Shown: positions 8,071 through 17,059 of the stretch, piece by piece
How positions within the stretch are numbered: the stretch's first letter is position 1
Layout: the number at the start of each line of letters is the position of its first letter
Assembly: GCA_965227045.1 (NCBI GenBank)
Contig: OZ245718.1
Span: forward strand, 1 to 64,000
Direction of reading: 5' to 3'
From: UBA10649 sp965227045
GTDB lineage: Bacteria > Actinomycetota > Actinomycetes > S36-B12
Length of the DNA stretch: 64,000 nucleotides
The notes under the pieces: model-generated
What the model saw: the letters and a program-made list of their open reading frames with translations, nothing else
Told to the model about the DNA's origin: nothing
Database searches by the model: none
Position numbers and translations under genes: made by a program

Positions 8071-11061
8071 GTGCCGCAGGATCGCGCGACGTCGTACCCG
8101 TGGATCCGCGCGTGCCTGGCGTTCGGGCTCGGCTTCGCCATCTACGCCTCGTTCCCCTTCCTCGCGCCGCTGACGCTCTCGGGCGCTGGCACCCTGCCGT
8201 CCCTAGGCATCGGGCTCGGCCTGGCTGTCGGCGTGGCCTCGATCCTGCCGCGACAGCTGGTGGCCCCGCTCGCGGTCGGCGCTGGCTTGATGGTCGCGAT
8301 CGGTGCCCGGCTGGCTCCCCTGCCCCCCGTGCTGTCGGTTCTGCTCGGGATCGGGATTGGGCTCGAAGTCTGGGCCCTGACCTACCTCTTCGCGCGCACG
8401 CGCGCGTCGCGGCTGCACACGCCCGTCGACGTCTTCTCGCTGCTGTTCGTTGCCGTCGCATTCGCGATTCCCGTCGCGTGCCTCGCCGCGGTCGGTGTGC
8501 GGGCCTTCGACCAGCAGACCGGGATGTTCATCGAGAACGTGCGCCTGTGGTCCACCGACGACATCTTCGGGCTGGTCGTCATCGCGCCTGCAGTGATCCT
8601 GTGCCTGCGTCGCCATCGCTGGTCGGTGACCAACACGGTTGAGTTCGCCGCGGTCGGCATTCTCAGCGTGTTCGTCTCAGTTCTGATCTTCTTCGTCGTC
8701 ACGCCGGAGAATCCAGGTCTCCTTGGCTGGCCCTATGTCGCCCTTCTCGGCCCGGCGTGGCTTGCGGTCAGACTCGGCGCCGCGGCGGTCGCTCCCGTCG
8801 CAGCAGTGGTGTTCTGGTTGGCCGCGGTCGCGACGGCCCGAGGCTCGGGTCCGTTCTCGATCGCCAGCGACATCGCCGAGGATCGCCTCGTTGCCGTCGA
8901 GGTCTTCGCCATCGTGCTCGCCAGCGGGCTCCTCGCCCTCGGCGTGCTGCGCGACGACAGACTGCGGCAGCTCGTGCGGGCCAAGGAGTCGTCGCGACTG
9001 CTGCGCGAGGTGATCGATGGCTCCGACGCGGTCGTGTACGCGAAGGATTACACCGAGGACACCAACGACGGCCGGTACGTGCTCGTCAATCAGGCGTGGG
9101 AGCGCATGACCGGCTTACGCGCGGATCAGACGATCGGCCACACCGATCGCGACCTGTTCACCGAAGGCCAGGCGGAGGGCTTCATCGCCCACGACCACCT
9201 GGTGCTCGCCTTCGACGAACCGGTCGTGGTCGAGGAACGGCATGTACGAGCCAATGGCGTGCTGGGGGCGGTCAGCAGCTCCAAGTTCCCGCTGCGCGGC
9301 GAGGACGATCGCGCCTGGGGCGTGGGAGGCATCGCCACCGATGTCACGGAGTCGATGCAGGCGCGCGAGCGCGAGCTGCGGCAGGCCGAGCTCCTTCGCG
9401 CGGTCTTCGAGCTGTCCCCGACGCCCGCGATGCGAATGACCGCGCCCGAGGAGCACAGCCTGCTCGTGCTCGATGCGAACGCGGCGATGCTCGCGCTGCT
9501 CGGCCTGCCCGCCGGCGCGGTCGACCGGTGCGACCTCATGGCGAGCGTCCACCCTGACGACCTCGCGGCGGCGTGGGACATCATCGGATATTCGCTCACC
9601 TCCACGGGCACGCATGGGGTGCCGTCGACCCGCCAGCGCGAGATCCGGCTCACCTCCCTGGACGGCAGGATCGTGTGGGTGCTCATGAGTGCCGCGGCAG
9701 TGCGGGGCGTGCGTGAGGGTGACGTCACTGAGGTCGTCGCGCAGTTCGAGGACTTCACCGCTCGGCGCGAGGCCGAGATCGCGCTGTCCGACCAGGCGAT
9801 GCGTGACTCGGTGACCGGCCTGCCGAACCGGCGCTCGCTGAATGACCGCCTCGGCTCCGCTCTGCTTCGACTTCGGCGAAGCCCGGGAACAGTCACGGTG
9901 CTCTTCTGCGATCTGGACCGGTTCAAGGACGTCAACGACACCTACGGTCACCAGGTCGGCGACCAGCTGCTCGTCGAGGTCGCCGCGCGCCTGCGCTCGG
10001 CGCTTCGTCCTGATGACACCGTCGCACGACTCGGCGGCGACGAGTTCGTCGTGCTCACCGAGGGCGCTCAGGACGCGTCGGACGCGGTGCTCACGGGGCT
10101 TCGACTGCAGGACCGGCTCGGCGCACCGTGGGTCTACGGCGGACAGACGTTCCGGCCGGAGATGAGCATCGGAGTGGCGATCACCGACGACCCTGATCTC
10201 ACGGTCGACGAGGTGCTCCGTAGAGCCGACCTCGCGATGTACGAAGCGAAGGATGCAGGTCGCAATCGCATCGAGGTCTACCAGCGGTCGGTCGACGACG
10301 AGATCCAGCGCGCTGTGGCCATCCAGCACGACCTGCGAAAGGCGATCGACTCCAGCGGACTAGTCGTGCACTACCAACCCATTGTCCGGCTGTCCGACGA
10401 GGCAGTGGTCGGCGCAGAGGCCCTTGTCCGCATGCGCGGACTGGACGGCGCGCTGCTGCTGCCGTCCGCGTTCGTCCCGCAGGCGGAGGCGACCGGCCTC
10501 GTCGTCCCGATGGGTGCGTGGGTCCTTCGGCGTGCTCTCGCTGACCTGCGCAGGTGGCGCGAGCGAGGCTTCGAGTACGTGGTCGCTGTCAACGTCAGCC
10601 AGTGGCAGCACCGCGAGGACGGCTTCGCGTCCTTCGTCCTCGACCAGGCGGAGGCTGCCGGGGTGAACCCGGCGTGGCTGGTCGTCGAGGTCACAGAAAC
10701 CGCTCTCATCCGCGACCCGGCGCGCTCAGGTCGCGAACTCGCAGTGCTGAGCCGCGCGGGCGTCGGCGTGGCGCTCGATGACTTCGGCACCGGCTACTCG
10801 AGCCTGTCCTGGCTGACGCAGCTGCCGGTCAGCACCGTGAAGATCGACGCCTCGTTCACCGCCGAACTGGGAATCGACGAGCGCAAGGGCGCGATCGTGC
10901 GCGCGCTCGTCGAGGTCTCACACGATCTCGGACTGAGCGTCGTCGCCGAGGGCGTCGAGACGCGCGAGCAGAAGGAGCGCCTTCTCGACCTTGGCTGCGA
11001 TCAGGGCCAGGGATACCTGTTCGGCTTCCCGACTACTGTCGATGACGCTGGCTGGTTGTGA
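8071..11061 (+). CDS. MASE1-PAS-PAS-GGDEF-EAL c-di-GMP turnover protein
   Basis: The 996-aa membrane protein has a MASE1-like sensor of about eight transmembrane helices (about 8-300), two PAS domains (about 308-425 and 440-565), a diguanylate cyclase domain with intact GGDEF at 655-659, and a phosphodiesterase domain with EAL at 783-785 and the DDFGTGYSS loop. Both catalytic signatures are intact, so it could make and degrade c-di-GMP, or one half may be regulatory. GTG 8071 follows a GGGGGA ribosome site; the open frame upstream of it lacks membrane-protein character and overlaps the promoter area. A TAGGCT -10-like box lies at 8033-8038. Confidence 0.92.
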   Translation: MPQDRATSYPWIRACLAFGLGFAIYASFPFLAPLTLSGAGTLPSLGIGLGLAVGVASILPRQLVAPLAVGAGLMVAIGARLAPLPPVLSVLLGIGIGLEVWALTYLFARTRASRLHTPVDVFSLLFVAVAFAIPVACLAAVGVRAFDQQTGMFIENVRLWSTDDIFGLVVIAPAVILCLRRHRWSVTNTVEFAAVGILSVFVSVLIFFVVTPENPGLLGWPYVALLGPAWLAVRLGAAAVAPVAAVVFWLAAVATARGSGPFSIASDIAEDRLVAVEVFAIVLASGLLALGVLRDDRLRQLVRAKESSRLLREVIDGSDAVVYAKDYTEDTNDGRYVLVNQAWERMTGLRADQTIGHTDRDLFTEGQAEGFIAHDHLVLAFDEPVVVEERHVRANGVLGAVSSSKFPLRGEDDRAWGVGGIATDVTESMQARERELRQAELLRAVFELSPTPAMRMTAPEEHSLLVLDANAAMLALLGLPAGAVDRCDLMASVHPDDLAAAWDIIGYSLTSTGTHGVPSTRQREIRLTSLDGRIVWVLMSAAAVRGVREGDVTEVVAQFEDFTARREAEIALSDQAMRDSVTGLPNRRSLNDRLGSALLRLRRSPGTVTVLFCDLDRFKDVNDTYGHQVGDQLLVEVAARLRSALRPDDTVARLGGDEFVVLTEGAQDASDAVLTGLRLQDRLGAPWVYGGQTFRPEMSIGVAITDDPDLTVDEVLRRADLAMYEAKDAGRNRIEVYQRSVDDEIQRAVAIQHDLRKAIDSSGLVVHYQPIVRLSDEAVVGAEALVRMRGLDGALLLPSAFVPQAEATGLVVPMGAWVLRRALADLRRWRERGFEYVVAVNVSQWQHREDGFASFVLDQAEAAGVNPAWLVVEVTETALIRDPARSGRELAVLSRAGVGVALDDFGTGYSSLSWLTQLPVSTVKIDASFTAELGIDERKGAIVRALVEVSHDLGLSVVAEGVETREQKERLLDLGCDQGQGYLFGFPTTVDDAGWL

Positions 11062-11083
11062 CGGCTACGGAAGGACCCTCGTG

Positions 11084-11380
11084 ATGGACGGCGACCCCCT
11101 GTACCTCGTCGCAGTGATCAAGCCGCACCCCGACACAGCGGACCAGGCAGAGGTCCACCTCCGCGCGCTGATGGCGGGCACGCGCATGGAGGAGGGCTGC
11201 GAGTACATGGACCTCGTCGTGTCCGATGACCAGCCCGGCACCTGGTTCATGATGGAGAAGTTCCGCTCGCGCGCCGACTGGGAGTCGCACATGCGGACCG
11301 CGCACGTCATCGAGGGCAACGCTGCGCTCGAGGGCCTGCTGCGTGAGCCGACGGACCTGCAGTTCTATACGCAGAAGTAG
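11084..11380 (+). CDS. Antibiotic biosynthesis monooxygenase (ABM) domain protein
   Basis: This small dimeric ferredoxin-fold protein (98 aa) has the ABM pattern: PLYLVAVIKPHP, a long helix, EEGCEYMDLVVSDDQ, a central FMMEKFRSRADWESHM helix, and a His in the last helix (HVIEGN). Relatives are small quinol or heme monooxygenases; the substrate here is unknown. AAGGA at 11071-11075 sits 8 nt before ATG 11084; the GTG at 11081 is an alternative start. It follows the c-di-GMP gene closely and ends convergent to the lipoprotein gene. Confidence 0.75.
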   Translation: MDGDPLYLVAVIKPHPDTADQAEVHLRALMAGTRMEEGCEYMDLVVSDDQPGTWFMMEKFRSRADWESHMRTAHVIEGNAALEGLLREPTDLQFYTQK

Positions 11381-11387
11381 GCGCGCC

Positions 11388-12293
11388 CTAGGAGGGCTGC
11401 GCGTCTGGCTTCGGCTCGGGCTCGGGTGGCTCGACGACCTCGACGGGCGACTCCTCGGCCGGCGTGACGGTGGCGGGAGCCTCCTGGATCGGCGCGGGCT
11501 CCACGGCGAGGACCCCAGCGCCGTCGACCGGATCGATCGCGATGGGCGCGCTGTCCGCAGCGCCGATCGCCGCAGTCCCGTCGGTCTTGCGACGCGTGAT
11601 GAGGAACGCGACCAGCGCGATGATGATGATCGCGATGACGGCGATGGCGATGATGAGGAGCACGGTGCCGATGCCGCCGGCCGAGTCGCTCGACTTGCTG
11701 ACGACGGTGACGTCGACCTGGTCGGAGAGTGCCGCAGAGACCGTGATGCTCGTGTCCGAGTTCTTCGTGACGAAGTCGCCGGTGACTGACGTGATCTCGC
11801 CGGGGAAGGTGACATTCACGACGAGCGCACCGAGCGATCCGCCCTGGAGTAGCTCGTCTGCTGTCTGGTCAGCCGTCGCCTGATTGACCATGTGGAAGGT
11901 GATCGAGTCGCCGTCCTTCGTCACGGTCCACGGGTTCTCGGTCGACGTGAGCTCGGCGTCCGTCAGCGAGCACGTGTAGACGAACTCGGTGTCGGTCTCG
12001 GACGGAGTGCAGTCGCTTGTCGTCAGCAGGTCGCCGGTGCCGTTGGAGACGTCGGGGCTGGTGATGCCCGAGCTGAACGTGTCGAGGTCCTTCATTCCCA
12101 GCAGTCCAGCGGCCTGCTTCTGCAGGCCGATCGCGAACGTTCCCGTCGTCTGCGCCTCGGAGTCGATCGTGAGGTTCGCGGTCATCGACAGGCATCCCGA
12201 CAGTGCCAGAACGACAACGGCACCGGCAGCACCGAATGCGAGTCCGCGCACGCGTCGGCGCGTCGTGGTTGAACGCGCAGTGATGGTGGTCAT
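11388..12293 (-). CDS. LppM-like lipoprotein with C-terminal membrane anchor
   Basis: The 301-aa protein has a lipoprotein signal peptide with lipobox LSGC (Cys34), an extracytoplasmic domain resembling LppM (DUF3153-like, starting CLSMTANLTIDSEA), a strongly hydrophobic helix near residues 209-237 followed by RRK, and a Pro/Glu-rich cytoplasmic tail. LppM of M. tuberculosis has been linked to phagocytosis; the function here is unknown. A GAGGA site precedes ATG 12293, and a TAACAT box lies about 30 nt upstream, overlapping the end of the next gene. The charged, disordered tail is notable. Confidence 0.72.
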   Translation of the reverse strand: MTTITARSTTTRRRVRGLAFGAAGAVVVLALSGCLSMTANLTIDSEAQTTGTFAIGLQKQAAGLLGMKDLDTFSSGITSPDVSNGTGDLLTTSDCTPSETDTEFVYTCSLTDAELTSTENPWTVTKDGDSITFHMVNQATADQTADELLQGGSLGALVVNVTFPGEITSVTGDFVTKNSDTSITVSAALSDQVDVTVVSKSSDSAGGIGTVLLIIAIAVIAIIIIALVAFLITRRKTDGTAAIGAADSAPIAIDPVDGAGVLAVEPAPIQEAPATVTPAEESPVEVVEPPEPEPKPDAQPS

Positions 12294-12326
12294 CGGTAGT
12301 CCTCACGGTGAGTCGGTGGAGTCATG

Positions 12327-13655
12327 TTAGGGGTTCGGCAAATCGCCGAGTTGCGCCTTCTGGACCTTGCCCATCGCATTGCGCGGCAGTTCGTCGACGA
12401 AGACGACTCGTCGCGGGCGCTTGTGCCACGACAGGCTCTCCGCGACGTGCGTGATGAGTTGATCCTCCGTGCACCCGTTAGCCACGACGAACGCGACGAT
12501 GCGCTGGCCGAGGTCGTCGTCAGGAACCCCGATCACCGCCGCCTCGCGCACGCCGTGGTGCGCGAGCAGGGCGTCCTCGATCTCGCCCGCACCGATGCGG
12601 TACCCGCCGCTCTTGATCAGGTCGGTGGACGCGCGTCCGACGATGCGGTGCTCGCCCTGGCCATCGATGCTCGCGACATCGCCCGTCATGAACCAGCCGT
12701 CCGAGGTGAAGGTCGCGGCCGTCGCGTCGGGACGGTTGAGGTAGCCGCTGAACACGGAGGGGCCGATGACCTGGAGGTCGCCCATGGCGGTCCCGTCATG
12801 GGGGAGCGGTGCGCCGTTCTCGTCGACGATCCTGGTGGTCGTCCCGCGAAGGGGGGTCCCCACTGCGCCTTGGGAGGCCGGGTGGCCTGCCCGCGCGCTG
12901 ACGGTGATCAGCGTCTCCGTCATGCCGTAGCGCTCGATGGGCGCGCGGCCGGTGAGCCGCTCGAGCGCCGTGAACGCCGCGGGAGGAAGGGCCGCGCTAC
13001 CGGAGACCAGCAGGCGAGCGGACGACAGCTCGCGAGCGGCGGCTTCGTCCTTCGCCACGCGCGACCAGACCGTGGGGACGCCGAAGTACAGCGTGCCGCG
13101 GGCTGCGGCGTATGCGGCGGGAGTCGGCCGGCCGGTGTGGTGCAGCGACGACCCGACCTGCATCGCACCGAGCACGCCGAGGACGAGGCCATGCACGTGA
13201 TGCAGGGGAAGTCCGTGGACGAGGAGATCGTCGGGATCCCATTGCCACGCTTCCGCCAGTCCGGTGATGCACGCGCCGATCGCCGCGGTCGTGATCGGGA
13301 CGCCCTTCGGTGCTCCCGTCGTTCCGCTCGTGTAGAGCACGAGGGCCGCATCGGAGGTGATCTGCCGTGCATTCGGGTCGCGCTGCAGTGCGCTGATCGT
13401 CCCGTGCTCGACGAGGAGGTCGGCGCCGCTGTCCGTCAGCACATGCGCGCGCTCGGATTCGCCCGTGTCACCGCTGAGCGGGACAACGGGAATCCCGGCG
13501 GTCATGGCGGCGAGGATCGCGGTCACGACGTAGGCGGAGGGCTCGGCAACGACGGCGATCGCGCGAGCCCCGACCAGTCGTGGTGCCAGTGCCTCGGCGT
13601 CGGCCCGCAGGTCGTCCCACGACGTGACGTCGTCGCCGAGGATCACCGTTGCCAC
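12327..13655 (-). CDS. Acyl-CoA synthetase, FadD36/malonyl-CoA-synthetase-like
   Basis: This ANL-superfamily enzyme activates a carboxylate with ATP and CoA. Motifs seen are the P-loop YTSGTTGAPKG, RYGMTET, the hinge block GRASTDLIKSGGYRIGAGEIE-like (typical of MatB/FadD36) and the catalytic lysine block PRNAMGKV. At 442 aa it is short, as are FadD36-type members. An upstream ATG at 13703 lies inside a long inverted repeat; GTG 13655 is preferred because TAGCGT (minus strand, 13668-13663) is 7 nt upstream, fitting a leaderless start. Short or branched dicarboxylic substrates are plausible but unproven. Confidence 0.86.
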   Translation of the reverse strand: MATVILGDDVTSWDDLRADAEALAPRLVGARAIAVVAEPSAYVVTAILAAMTAGIPVVPLSGDTGESERAHVLTDSGADLLVEHGTISALQRDPNARQITSDAALVLYTSGTTGAPKGVPITTAAIGACITGLAEAWQWDPDDLLVHGLPLHHVHGLVLGVLGAMQVGSSLHHTGRPTPAAYAAARGTLYFGVPTVWSRVAKDEAAARELSSARLLVSGSAALPPAAFTALERLTGRAPIERYGMTETLITVSARAGHPASQGAVGTPLRGTTTRIVDENGAPLPHDGTAMGDLQVIGPSVFSGYLNRPDATAATFTSDGWFMTGDVASIDGQGEHRIVGRASTDLIKSGGYRIGAGEIEDALLAHHGVREAAVIGVPDDDLGQRIVAFVVANGCTEDQLITHVAESLSWHKRPRRVVFVDELPRNAMGKVQKAQLGDLPNP

Positions 13656-13677
13656 CCGATCGACGCTACCCGCCGGA

Positions 13678-13769
13678 CCGAATTGAACCGCCTTCCGGGT
13701 CAAATCGGCGTTTTGAGGGGTTTTTGGCCCGCGTTCTGCGGATTTGACCCGGGAGGCGGTTCAATTCGG
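13678..13769. repeat. 29-bp near-perfect inverted repeat between divergent genes
   Basis: The arms at 13678-13706 and 13741-13769 pair at 28 of 29 positions around a 34-nt loop. The element is between the starts of two divergent genes, so it cannot be a normal terminator for either. Its 5' edge is 10 bp beyond the -10 box of the synthetase gene. Confidence 0.85.
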
Positions 13770-13807
13770 GAGGGGCCGCGCTCCCCGGTAGAGGGTCTGC
13801 ACTGCCG

Positions 13808-13813
13808 TAGGGT
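13808..13813 (+). promoter_or_regulatory. -10 box (TAGGGT) of leaderless DUF3097 gene
   Basis: TAGGGT lies 7 nt before GTG 13821, the spacing expected if transcription starts at the start codon. There is no recognisable ribosome binding site in front of this GTG. Confidence 0.6.
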
Positions 13814-13820
13814 CGCCAGC

Positions 13821-14654
13821 GTGTCTTCTGATCGCTACGGCAGCGACGTCCTCGCGTCGCAGGCGGCTGCACCCAGTCGGGTTCGCCCGATTGTCGGCGC
13901 GCCTGGGCTGGTCATCGAGTGCGCGGCCTCGGGCTGGTGCGGGGCGATCGTCGGATGGCAGAAGGGCGCCGACGGCTGGGCCGTGGTCCTCGAGGATCGC
14001 CACGGCAAGCGTCGCCCCTTCGCCGCCAGCGGCTCCTTCCTCATCGATGGCGAGCTCGTAACCGTGACGCGCCCGACCGCGGCCCCGCGTCAGGAACCGC
14101 CGCGTCGCACCGCATCCGGCTCGGTTGCCGCGCCCTCCGCTCGCGCGCAGGTCGCTCGCGCCTCGCGCGTGTGGGTCGAAGGGCGCCACGACGCCGAGCT
14201 GATCGAGAAGGTGTGGGGCGATGACCTGCGCTCCGTCGGGGTCGTCGTCGAGGAGCTCGGGGGAGTCGACGTACTGCCGTCGCGGCTGCGCGATTTCGGG
14301 CCTTCGGCTCAACGGCGCGTTGGTGCGCTCGTCGATCACCTGGTTCCCGGCTCGAAGGAGACGCGGATTGCCGAGCTGGTCATGACCGAGTGGCCCGACG
14401 CGTGCGTGGTGCTCGGTCATCCCTACGTCGACGTGTGGCAGGCGGTGCGTCCCGAGGTCGTCGGCATCACGGCGTGGCCGGTGATTCCCCCAGGCACGTC
14501 CTGGAAGGACGGCGTGTGTGCCGAGCTGGGCTGGCCGTCCGATACCGGACGCGCGTGGCGCATGATCCTGGGCCGGGTCACGTCCTACGCCGATCTCGAG
14601 CCGAGCCTCCTGGGCCGGGTCGAGGAGCTGATCGACTTCGTCACGGCATCGTGA
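13821..14654 (+). CDS. DUF3097 family protein
   Basis: The 277-aa protein is a member of the actinobacterial DUF3097 family, recognised from the VEGRHDAELIEKVWGDDLR block (about residues 117-135) and LVDHLVPGSKE. The VEGxxD, followed by a later DHL and E, is reminiscent of a TOPRIM-type nucleic-acid enzyme fold, but this is inference and the function is unknown. The open frame continues far upstream on the synthetase antisense strand; GTG 13821 was chosen because a TAGGGT box precedes it by 7 nt. The stop overlaps the next ATG by one base (TGATG). Confidence 0.85.
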   Translation: MSSDRYGSDVLASQAAAPSRVRPIVGAPGLVIECAASGWCGAIVGWQKGADGWAVVLEDRHGKRRPFAASGSFLIDGELVTVTRPTAAPRQEPPRRTASGSVAAPSARAQVARASRVWVEGRHDAELIEKVWGDDLRSVGVVVEELGGVDVLPSRLRDFGPSAQRRVGALVDHLVPGSKETRIAELVMTEWPDACVVLGHPYVDVWQAVRPEVVGITAWPVIPPGTSWKDGVCAELGWPSDTGRAWRMILGRVTSYADLEPSLLGRVEELIDFVTAS

Positions 14655-15508
14655 TGGCTGTCAATGCGGACGTTGTCATCGACGCGATGAGCATCGACGA
14701 CCTCGCGACGGCGCTGGACTGGGCCGCGGCCGAGGGCTGGAATCCGGGCCTGTCGGACGTGCGGAGCTTTCACGCCGCCGACCCGTCCGGATTCCTGGCG
14801 GCGCGACTGGACGGGCGCATGGTCGGCTCGGTATCTGCGGTGAAATCGGGCGCCGACTTCGGCTTCATCGGCATGTTCATCGTCGTCCCGGAGCTGCGCG
14901 GCGCGGGCATCGGCATGCGGCTGTGGGACGCGGGGATGGCGCGGCTCGCGGGTCGCGTCGTGGGTCTCGACGGGGTCGTGGAGATGCAGGACGCGTACGC
15001 GCGCTCAGGCTTCGTCCTCGAGTACCGAAACCTGCGCTACAGCGGTTCGCTGGCTGACGTGCCGGCCGTTGCATCGGACGCGATCGCGCTCGGACCACGC
15101 GATCTCGACGCGGTCTTCGCATACGACAGCCCGTGCTTCGGTTCGGACCGGCGCGAGTTCCTTTCCGCGTGGCTGGCGCAGCCCAACGCCTACACGTGTG
15201 GCGTCGTGCGCGACTCCGTGCTCGCCGGATACGGCACCATCCGCCAGGCCCGCGAGGGCTGGAAGGTCGGGCCGCTGTTCGCGGACGACATAGACGTGGC
15301 CCGGCAGGTCCTCGCCGCATTCCGCCGGGAGGTCGGTGACGGCGCAACGGTGGCCCTCGACGTGCCGCAGCCGCATGCGGCAGCCTGCGCGATTGCCGAG
15401 CAACTCGGCATGGACGTGTCGTTCGAGACCGCGCGCATGTACGCGGGCGGGCGGCCCGAACTGCCCATCGATCGCATCTTCGGCGTCACGAGCTTCGAAC
15501 TCGGCTGA
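14654..15508 (+). CDS. GNAT acetyltransferase with YitH-type second domain
   Basis: The 284-aa product has an N-terminal GNAT domain: VGSVSAVKSGADFGFIGMF, then VVPELRGAGIGMRLWD, the acetyl-CoA pyrophosphate loop. A second C-terminal half (from about residue 130) resembles the YitH/HolE GNAT extension, ending in MYAGGRPELPIDRIFGVTSFELG. Substrate unknown. It is translationally coupled to DUF3097 through a one-base overlap, so the two probably act or are at least expressed together. Confidence 0.85.
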   Translation: MAVNADVVIDAMSIDDLATALDWAAAEGWNPGLSDVRSFHAADPSGFLAARLDGRMVGSVSAVKSGADFGFIGMFIVVPELRGAGIGMRLWDAGMARLAGRVVGLDGVVEMQDAYARSGFVLEYRNLRYSGSLADVPAVASDAIALGPRDLDAVFAYDSPCFGSDRREFLSAWLAQPNAYTCGVVRDSVLAGYGTIRQAREGWKVGPLFADDIDVARQVLAAFRREVGDGATVALDVPQPHAAACAIAEQLGMDVSFETARMYAGGRPELPIDRIFGVTSFELG

Positions 15509-15538
15509 GGGTCGCCGACGGGCGCTACGGTGAGTTGC

Positions 15539-17059
15539 GTGAGGTCGGACTCCGCGCACGTGGTGATAGTCGGAAGCGGAATGGGCGGCGCCACACTTGC
15601 CTGGGGACTGGCGCGGCGTGGCATTGACACCCTCGTCCTCGAGCGCGGATCTGTGCTGCCGCGCGAGCCCGAGAACTGGTCGCCCGAGGCCGTCTTCGTG
15701 GACAAGCGCTACCGGCCGCAGGAGACCTGGATCGACGACGATGGCGTCGAGTTCGCTCCCGGCGTGCACTACGTCGTGGGCGGGAACACGAAGGTATACG
15801 GAGCCAGCCTGCCGCGGCTGCGTGAGTCCGACTTCCTCGCGCGCGACTATCCGGCCGGGCGCTCCCCGGCGTGGCCGTTCGCCTATATGGACCTCGAGCC
15901 GTACTACTCGCAGGCCGAGTCGCTATACCGAGTGCACGGGGTGGTCGGCGAGGACCCGACCGAGCCGTGGCGCAGCCGGCCGTACCCGTATCCGCCCCTG
16001 CCGCACGAGCCCTATGTCGCCGAGACCATGGAGCGGCTGATCGGTCGAGGGCTGCACCCGTCGAGCACGTCGATGGGCATTGACGTGCGGCCCGGCGGCA
16101 CCTGCATCCGGTGCCGCACGTGCGACGGCTTCCCATGCCGCCTGGGCGCGAAGTCCGACGCCGAGACCTGCGCACTCGGACCCGCGCTGGTGAGCGGCAG
16201 CGTGCGGCTGCTCACGGGGGTTGAGGTAACGCAGGTCGTGCTCGGTCGCGACGGACGTGTCTCCCGACTGACGGGAACCGTCGACGGAGAGCCGATCACG
16301 ATTACCGGCACCAACTTCGTGCTGTCTGCAGGTGCCGCGAACTCCGCGGTGCTACTGCTGCGCAGCCGCACCGCGTCGCACCCCACCGGGCTGGCTAACT
16401 CATCCGGCCTGGTCGGACGCCGGTACATGGTGCACAACAACACACACCTCGCCGCGGTCGATCCGCGTCGTCGAAACGAGACCGTCTTCCAGAAGACCTT
16501 CGCGATCAACGACTTCTACGAGGACCTTGGCGACGGCTTCGCCGGCGGGACTATTCAGCTGATCGGCAAGGTTCAGGGCTCGATGATGAAGACACACGCG
16601 ACCCGGGCGCCGATGGCCATACTCAATCGCGCTGCCGACCGGAGCATCGAGTGGCTCGTCATGAGCGAGGACCTGCCCTCCCTCCACAATCGCGTGACGG
16701 TCGACGCCGACGGGCGGATCCACGTGTCGTGGCGTCGAACCAACTACGACCGCCACGAGGCCCTGCTGGCCGAGGCACATCGCATTCTGCGCAAGGTGGG
16801 CTACCGAGGGATCTTCGAGCAGCGCTTCACCATCGGCATGAACAGTCACATGTGCGGAACGGCGGTCGCAGGCGTCGATCCCACGGCCAGTGTCGTCGAT
16901 CCCTGGTGTCGCACCCATGATGTGAGCAACCTGTTCGTCGTCGACTCATCGTTCTTTCCCTCGTCAGGAGCGCAGAATCCTGCGCTCACCATCGCCGCCC
17001 AGGCCCTCCGCGTCGCTGCAGAGGTCGACTGGGCAACAGATTCGAAAGGCACTGTGTGA
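15539..17059 (+). CDS. GMC-type FAD oxidoreductase with cysteine cluster
   Basis: The ~506-aa flavoenzyme has the dinucleotide fold VVIVGSGMGGATLAWGLARRG at the N terminus, followed by the GMC FAD segment (VVGGNTKVYGA) and a C-terminal HMCGTA plus QNPALTIAAQALR pair, giving the likely His and Asn catalytic residues. An unusual segment has four cysteines within 12 residues (CIRCRTCDGFPC). GTG 15539 is chosen over GTG 15530 because TACGGT at 15526-15531 lies 7 nt before it, suggesting a leaderless start. It probably oxidises an alcohol; the substrate is not identifiable. Its stop overlaps xth (GTGA). Confidence 0.85.
   Translation: MRSDSAHVVIVGSGMGGATLAWGLARRGIDTLVLERGSVLPREPENWSPEAVFVDKRYRPQETWIDDDGVEFAPGVHYVVGGNTKVYGASLPRLRESDFLARDYPAGRSPAWPFAYMDLEPYYSQAESLYRVHGVVGEDPTEPWRSRPYPYPPLPHEPYVAETMERLIGRGLHPSSTSMGIDVRPGGTCIRCRTCDGFPCRLGAKSDAETCALGPALVSGSVRLLTGVEVTQVVLGRDGRVSRLTGTVDGEPITITGTNFVLSAGAANSAVLLLRSRTASHPTGLANSSGLVGRRYMVHNNTHLAAVDPRRRNETVFQKTFAINDFYEDLGDGFAGGTIQLIGKVQGSMMKTHATRAPMAILNRAADRSIEWLVMSEDLPSLHNRVTVDADGRIHVSWRRTNYDRHEALLAEAHRILRKVGYRGIFEQRFTIGMNSHMCGTAVAGVDPTASVVDPWCRTHDVSNLFVVDSSFFPSSGAQNPALTIAAQALRVAAEVDWATDSKGTV

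Noticed and set aside
12324..13820. Upstream part of the long plus-strand frame ending at 14654
   Set aside because: Only the portion from GTG 13821 codes for DUF3097; the rest is antisense to the acyl-CoA synthetase.
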